Notes under the pieces: model-generated | What the model was told of the DNA's origin: nothing | The model's database searches: none | Seen by the model: only the letters and a program-made list of their open reading frames with translations | Shown here: one piece after another, positions 60,059 to 64,000 of the stretch | Numbering within the stretch: the stretch's first letter is position 1 | How the letters are laid out: every line of letters starts with the position of its first letter | Assembly (NCBI RefSeq): GCF_014174165.1 | Contig: NZ_JABEQN010000007.1 | Location: 1-64,000 of the forward strand | Reading direction: 5' to 3' | Length of the DNA stretch: 64,000 nt | Source of the DNA: Gluconacetobacter dulcium | GTDB lineage: Bacteria; Pseudomonadota; Alphaproteobacteria; Acetobacterales; Acetobacteraceae | Translations under genes and position numbers: made by a program

Positions 60059-60556
60059 GTGACGGATCTGGTAAGGCGCGCGGCGGTCTTTGCGGCATCG
60101 ATCCATGCCGCGAGCGGTCAGCGCCTCCGTTATACTGACGAGCCGTTCATCACGCATCCCATGCGGGTGGCCGAACTGGTTGCCGGAACAGGGGCGCGCC
60201 CGGAGGTGGTGGCGGCGGCATGGCTGCATGATGTTCTGGAGGGGACGCCGGTAACGCTGGCGGAACTCGTCGCGATCTTCGGGCCGGATGTGGCGTCGCT
60301 GGTGGACATGGTGACGATGTCGGCACATTGCCTGGCCGATGATCTGCCGGGTCCGGTGGACCACGAACAACTGGCCCAGGCTTCGGCCGAAGCGCAGACC
60401 ATCTGCATTGCCAGCCTGATCGACAATACGGCGCAGATCATGCGCTACGAAACCCGGCGGCGCAGCTTCTTCCTGCATGAACAGCGCGAGATCCTGCGTC
60501 GTCTCGGCAAGGGGGATGCCGGATTGTACATGATGGCCGCGATGGTCGTGGATTGA
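60059..60556 (+). CDS. Small HD-domain protein, SpoT-like (putative alarmone hydrolase)
   Basis: A 165-residue protein with a GTG start. The HD pattern is FITHPMRVAELVAG, VAAAWLHDVLEGTPVTLAEL, then FGPDVASLVDMVTM and CIASLIDNTAQIMRY. The spacing follows the hydrolase domain of RelA/SpoT and small alarmone hydrolases (MESH1). However, the catalytic 'ED' after HD..., normally HDxxED, reads HDVLEGT, so the Asp is replaced by Gly. (p)ppGpp or NADPH hydrolysis is possible but compromised; another nucleotide substrate is equally plausible. Confidence 0.75.
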   Translation: MTDLVRRAAVFAASIHAASGQRLRYTDEPFITHPMRVAELVAGTGARPEVVAAAWLHDVLEGTPVTLAELVAIFGPDVASLVDMVTMSAHCLADDLPGPVDHEQLAQASAEAQTICIASLIDNTAQIMRYETRRRSFFLHEQREILRRLGKGDAGLYMMAAMVVD

Positions 60557-60573
60557 TGTCCGGGCACCTGTAG

Positions 60574-60603
60574 CCATCCGCCCCCGGATATTGGGGCGGA
60601 TGG
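60574..60603. terminator. Bidirectional hairpin terminator
   Basis: CCATCCGCCCC-cggatatt-GGGGCGGATGG, a perfect 11-bp stem and 8-nt loop between the convergent HD-domain and glyoxalase-related genes. Confidence 0.75.
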
Positions 60604-60616
60604 TCGTCTGGTGTGC

Positions 60617-61375
60617 CTATGTGAGGACGGAGAAATCGAGGTTGCGTGGACCGCCCTCGATGACACGGCGCCGGCGTCGCTGGTCCTGATAATGCTGCCG
60701 GGTGGCGGTGATGGGGTCGTCCGCTCCCGCTTCCTCAAGGCGAATATCCTGAGCCCGGAGCGTGCCCATGCCGGTCAGCAGGATGCCGTAATGAAGGCTT
60801 TCGGCATCGTCGGGGATCTGGAGGACGATGTGCCGCGTCGTCCAGTCCGATGTGCCGGTCACCGCGCCGCCGCTTTCGCGGGTTATCAGGTTGTCGAAGA
60901 GAATCGGGGTCGGTCTGTCATCGTCGACCCGCATCCAGATGGTGGCATGGCCGGTAACGTCGCGGGTTGCCAGCCGGGCGGAGAAGCGCAGGCGCCGGCC
61001 GATGAAGGGGCGGGCATCGACCGCCTGCATCAGGGTGGCAAACCCTTTTTCGATCCGGGCGGCGTCCGGGTCGTCGGTCTGGAACAGGCAGTCGATGGTG
61101 AGGATTCGCGGCGCCGTACCGCCGGGTTCCGGTTCCACGCCGATGCGGTAGTTTTCGGGGGCCGTGCCGGCGGCAAACCAGCCCTCCGGCAGGCGGGCGG
61201 GTGTGCCCTGGCGTTCGGCCGCCGCGATGCGGGCGGCCAGGGTGTTCCAGTTCCGGAAACCGAACTGTCGCGCTACGATTTCCAGGCTTTCCGATGAGGT
61301 GATCGGGGTGCCGTGTTCCGCGAGTGCCGCGCGGAGCGTCGATGCCATGAGCTTGGCGTGTCTGAAGGTACGCAT
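60617..61375 (-). CDS. Glyoxalase-related N-domain fused to a ligand-binding-like C-domain
   Basis: A 252-residue protein. Residues 1-~52 (RTFRHAKLMASTLRAALAEH, LEIVARQFGFRNWNTLAARI) match the helical 'glyoxalase superfamily' leader domain. The rest (AAGTAPENYRIGVEPEP, GFATLMQAVDARPFIGRRLR, ATIWMRVDDD, TGTSDWTTRHIVLQIPDDAE, SLHYGILLTGMGTLRAQDIR) matches the beta-sandwich domain attached to some AraC-type regulators. No HTH of the AraC type is present, so the sandwich is here on a different module. ATG chosen at GAGG-spaced MRTFRH. Function unknown. Confidence 0.7.
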   Translation of the reverse strand: MRTFRHAKLMASTLRAALAEHGTPITSSESLEIVARQFGFRNWNTLAARIAAAERQGTPARLPEGWFAAGTAPENYRIGVEPEPGGTAPRILTIDCLFQTDDPDAARIEKGFATLMQAVDARPFIGRRLRFSARLATRDVTGHATIWMRVDDDRPTPILFDNLITRESGGAVTGTSDWTTRHIVLQIPDDAESLHYGILLTGMGTLRAQDIRLEEAGADDPITATRQHYQDQRRRRRVIEGGPRNLDFSVLT

Positions 61376-61511
61376 ACCCAACCTCGTCTGTCAGGGCGAA
61401 CCATCGGGATCAGGGCCTGCGTTGCTGACGGGTTCGCCCGAACAGGAGGGGGCTGGACCGAAGACGCGTTCACCGTGGCCGGAAGGGCCGCAGGCGGCTG
61501 GTCGCGTCGAA

Positions 61512-61538
61512 CCGGCCACGAATTTACGACGTGGCCGG
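61512..61538 (-). terminator. Hairpin downstream of the S10 peptidase gene
   Basis: CCGGCCACG-aatttacga-CGTGGCCGG, a perfect 9-bp stem 43 bp after the S10 stop on the minus strand. It is a plausible terminator. Confidence 0.6.
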
Positions 61539-61581
61539 CCGGCGTCAAATAAAATCGGCAGCGTGTTGCCGTGTTGCCGTG

Positions 61582-63228
61582 TTACGGCGTGGCAGATGCC
61601 GGGTTGGGCTGGTTGTCGGTGCGGCGGATGAAGTCGGCGATGTTGTCGTGCAACTGGGTCAGGGCCGGGATGTTGGCGTAGACCATGTGGCCTGACTGGT
61701 ACTGGCGGAATTCGATATTCTTCTGCAAGGCGGCCGGGATCGGCAGGTGGCGCATTTCGTAGACCCCTTCGTAATACGGGGTTGCCAGGTCGAAATAGCC
61801 GGCATTGAGCATGATTTTCAGGGTCGGGTTGGTCTTCATCGCCTCCGCGAGGTCGGGCATCACGTTGGCCGGGCCATCGGATTCGGTGCCGCCGCCGGCT
61901 GCGTGGTGGAAGTTCCAGTGCTGGATGTCGATTTCCGGACGATAGGTCAGGCCGTCACCGTAATTCAGCGTCTTGCGCACGTAGTCGTTGAACAGGGACA
62001 CGTAAGCCGAACTGATGGCGGTCGATTGCGGGTCGTATTCGGCTTCCTTGCTCATCGGGTCCAGAGCGGGGCCGGAGAAGCGGGTGTCGAGGCGGCCGGT
62101 CGTCATGCCGTCGTCCGATTGCAGGGTCTTGGAGAATTCGCCGCCGTCGATGCGCAGGTCGGCGCGGCGGATATAGTCGGCGGGTAGGCCGGTATAGGCG
62201 TGCAGCCGCTCGATGATCCGTGCCCGGTCGGCATCGGGCAGGGCCGCGCCCTGCTGGAGCGCCGCCAGATAGTCGGTGCTGGCGAAATGCTCGACCTCGG
62301 CCAGGAACGCCTTCAGGTCCGCGGGCTGCTGCGGCAGCTTGTGGTGATACCAGGCGGTGGCGGCGTAGGTGGGCAGGGCCAGCACGAATGGTTCGTCCAT
62401 GCCGGGATTCAGCGCCGGTTCGTCCACGCTGTTGTCGTAGCTGAGGATCTGCGACAGCAGGATGACGCCGTTGAAGTCGATATTTTCCTGATTTTGCAGG
62501 TCATTGACCAGAACGGCCGAGCGCATGGTGCCGTAGCTTTCGCCGAACAGATATTTCGGCGAGTTGTAGCGGCCGTATTTCGCCAGGAACTGGGTAATGA
62601 AGCTGGTGAAGGCCTGGCCGTCGGCATCCACGCCCCAGAACAGCTTTTCCTTGTCCTTGCCGTTGAGGCGGCCGAAGCCGGTGCCCGGTGCGTCGATGAA
62701 CACCAGATCGGTGACGTCGAGCAGGCTTTGCGGATTGTCGATCAGCCGGTAGGGGCTGGCGGGGGTGTGGGTGTCGTCGTTCGTGACCACCCGGCGCGGG
62801 CCGAAGGCGCCCATATGCAGCCAGACCGAGGATGAGCCCGGCCCGCCATTATAGACGAAGGTGATGGGGCGGGAGTCCGGGCGGCTGTCCTTGCGGAAAT
62901 AGGCGACATAGAACATCGACGCCGTGGCGTCGGGGTTGCCGTCGATGGCATGGGCGTCGCTGCCCGGCGTCTGGTGCTGGACGGTCTCGTCGGAATCGTC
63001 CCAACCATGGGGGTGCACGACCAATGTGCCGGCGACGGCCTGGTAGGCGACGGGTTTGCCGTCGATCGTGATCGTGCCGCTGCTGGTCCGTTCGATGGGT
63101 TGGGCGGGGTGGGCGGCATGGGCGGGATCGGGATGGGCCGCGTCCGGGTGGTCGATGGCGGCGCGGGCCGGCGACAGGCCCAGGCAGATGAGCGAGGCGG
63201 ACAGCAGCAGGGTCAGGCGTGTGGTCAA
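61582..63228 (-). CDS. Exported S10-family serine carboxypeptidase
   Basis: A 548-residue protein with an inferred TTG start and GGAGG 5 nt upstream. Signal peptide TTRLTLLLSASLICLGLSPARA; a His/Ala/Pro-rich linker follows. The alpha/beta hydrolase fold shows FVYNGGPGSSSVWLHMGAFG (oxyanion), the nucleophile Ser in PKYLFGESYGTMRSAVLV, Asp near MLNAGYFDLATPYY and His in EFRQYQSGHMVYANI. This is the complete S10 catalytic set. It acts outside the cytoplasm on peptides. It follows the metallo-hydrolase gene by 16 nt on the same strand. Confidence 0.9.
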   Translation of the reverse strand: MTTRLTLLLSASLICLGLSPARAAIDHPDAAHPDPAHAAHPAQPIERTSSGTITIDGKPVAYQAVAGTLVVHPHGWDDSDETVQHQTPGSDAHAIDGNPDATASMFYVAYFRKDSRPDSRPITFVYNGGPGSSSVWLHMGAFGPRRVVTNDDTHTPASPYRLIDNPQSLLDVTDLVFIDAPGTGFGRLNGKDKEKLFWGVDADGQAFTSFITQFLAKYGRYNSPKYLFGESYGTMRSAVLVNDLQNQENIDFNGVILLSQILSYDNSVDEPALNPGMDEPFVLALPTYAATAWYHHKLPQQPADLKAFLAEVEHFASTDYLAALQQGAALPDADRARIIERLHAYTGLPADYIRRADLRIDGGEFSKTLQSDDGMTTGRLDTRFSGPALDPMSKEAEYDPQSTAISSAYVSLFNDYVRKTLNYGDGLTYRPEIDIQHWNFHHAAGGGTESDGPANVMPDLAEAMKTNPTLKIMLNAGYFDLATPYYEGVYEMRHLPIPAALQKNIEFRQYQSGHMVYANIPALTQLHDNIADFIRRTDNQPNPASATP

Positions 63229-63244
63229 CGGTTCCTCCGGTTGG

Positions 63245-64000
63245 TCAGGGGGCCGGGCGTGCCGGTTCCCGCGGAGGCGGGGAGTCTCCGTGTGCGGCAT
63301 CGGCGCGCCAGACAGCGTGATCGTGCATGGCGCGACCGTCATCACGCAATTTTTCCAGGTGCGCCAGCAGATTCAGTTCCGCCGCCCGGTGGAGGGAGGC
63401 CGGTATGGCGCGATAGACGCGTCGCATCATGTCGTCGAGCGTTGCGGGGCCTTGCCGCAGGGCGGCCAGGATTCTGTCCTCGCGCGAGAGGCGATGCGCG
63501 ATCAGGGCGGAGATGCAGGTTTCGGGTGTGGAGATCGGCGCGCCGTGGGCCGGCAGCAGCAGGGACGGGGCCAGGGCGCTGATCCGTTCCAGCCCGTCGA
63601 GAAACTGGCGCACCGAGCCATCCGGTGCCGGCGGCACCATCGTCGTCGACCAGCCCATGATGTGATCGCCGGTGAAGACGATGCCCTCCGCCGTCAGGAA
63701 GCAGAGATGGTCGGTCGCATGGCCCGGCGTGTGCAGGGCGGTCAGTCCGGCCACCACCGACCCGTCGTCGAGCGCGATGTCCGGCGTGAAGGATGCGACC
63801 GCGCTGTGGCGGAAGCCGCAGACCGGCGCGCCTGTCATGCGGCCCAGCGGGCGGGCGCCCGTCAGGTGGTCGCGGTGGGTGTGCGTCAGCAGGATGTGCG
63901 TGATCCGGCCGCCCCCGGCTGCGAGGATCGCTTCGAGATGCGCGGGATGGTCCGAGCCGGGGTCGATGACGGCCGTGCCGCCGGGATGGTCGACCAGCCA
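63245..64000 (-). CDS. Metallo-beta-lactamase-fold hydrolase, LACTB2-like (5' end outside window)
   Basis: Open through the right end of the window; 251 residues are visible. Zinc motif ILLTHTHRDHLTGARPLG, then ALHTPGHATDHLCFLTAEGI, the bridging FTGDHIMGW and LLPAHGAPISTP. C-terminal VYRAIPASLHRAAELNLLAH is the winged-helix tail of LACTB2/AdhA-type hydrolases, some of which are RNases. Its stop lies 16 nt from the S10 start, indicating an operon. The start codon is not visible. Confidence 0.87.
   Translation of the reverse strand, partial: WLVDHPGGTAVIDPGSDHPAHLEAILAAGGGRITHILLTHTHRDHLTGARPLGRMTGAPVCGFRHSAVASFTPDIALDDGSVVAGLTALHTPGHATDHLCFLTAEGIVFTGDHIMGWSTTMVPPAPDGSVRQFLDGLERISALAPSLLLPAHGAPISTPETCISALIAHRLSREDRILAALRQGPATLDDMMRRVYRAIPASLHRAAELNLLAHLEKLRDDGRAMHDHAVWRADAAHGDSPPPREPARPAP

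Overview
The window is high-GC and gene-dense and looks like a chromosomal accessory stretch of an alphaproteobacterium. An acetic acid bacterium (Acetobacteraceae, Gluconacetobacter-like) is the best guess. The reasons are the mix of periplasmic Tat- or Sec-exported dehydrogenases with c-type cytochromes, AdhP, many MFS pumps and GSTs, and strong CTG/GCG codon bias. This assignment is inference; no rRNA or other phylogenetic marker is present. One tRNA-Asn(GUU) is present, and no CRISPR array or complete insertion sequence was found.

Layout. (1) 0-8.1 kb: a compact regulon of a TonB-dependent receptor, a DUF5690-type MFS protein, a HutC/GntR repressor, a Tat-exported phosphocholine-type phospholipase C and a PhnZ/TmpB-like HD-domain oxygenase. 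Its three promoter regions each carry a TGGTnnAnnCCA palindrome. This is the best candidate for an undescribed system, probably scavenging of phospho- or phosphonolipid head groups. (2) 8.1-11.3 kb: two GSTs, a TetR-LysE pair and the tRNA. (3) 11.4-17 kb: an orphan Tat-anchored NitT/TauT-type binding protein facing a blcR/blcABC gamma-butyrolactone catabolic cluster, in the Agrobacterium attJ/attKLM order with a perfect 18-bp operator palindrome. (4) 17-28.7 kb: TetR, a DUF2459 lipoprotein, a GST, NagA, an SPFH/ribbon-helix-helix overlap pair, an amino-acid permease with IclR, and a GlcG-MFS cassette bracketed by two inverted copies of a ~170-bp palindromic repeat. (5) 29-38.4 kb: adenine deaminase with an MHS transporter, a divergent Nudix protein, a secreted GH44 glycosidase, a TPR-sulfotransferase and a MYG1 protein.

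(6) 38.6-48 kb: a frameshifted aldehyde dehydrogenase overlapping a nitroreductase, a class A beta-lactamase, a branched-chain aminotransferase, a RidA protein, a secreted phosphoesterase with a di-heme peroxidase, and AdhP. (7) 48-55.4 kb: a decayed serine-recombinase fragment followed by a block of redox and regulator genes (GlxA, GST, PRISE reductase, aldo-keto reductase, LysR, methyltransferase, XRE). Its codon use differs from the rest, so it is a probable genomic island. (8) 55.7-64 kb: an M20 amidohydrolase; an operon of an exported flavin amine oxidase, a cytochrome c and an exported RidA protein (a likely periplasmic amine dehydrogenase chain); a small SpoT-like HD protein; a glyoxalase-related fusion; an S10 peptidase; and a metallo-beta-lactamase-fold hydrolase running off the right end.

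Convergent gene pairs are often separated by perfect hairpins, which are annotated as terminators. Start codons were chosen by Shine-Dalgarno position and family N-termini, so several differ from the longest open frame.
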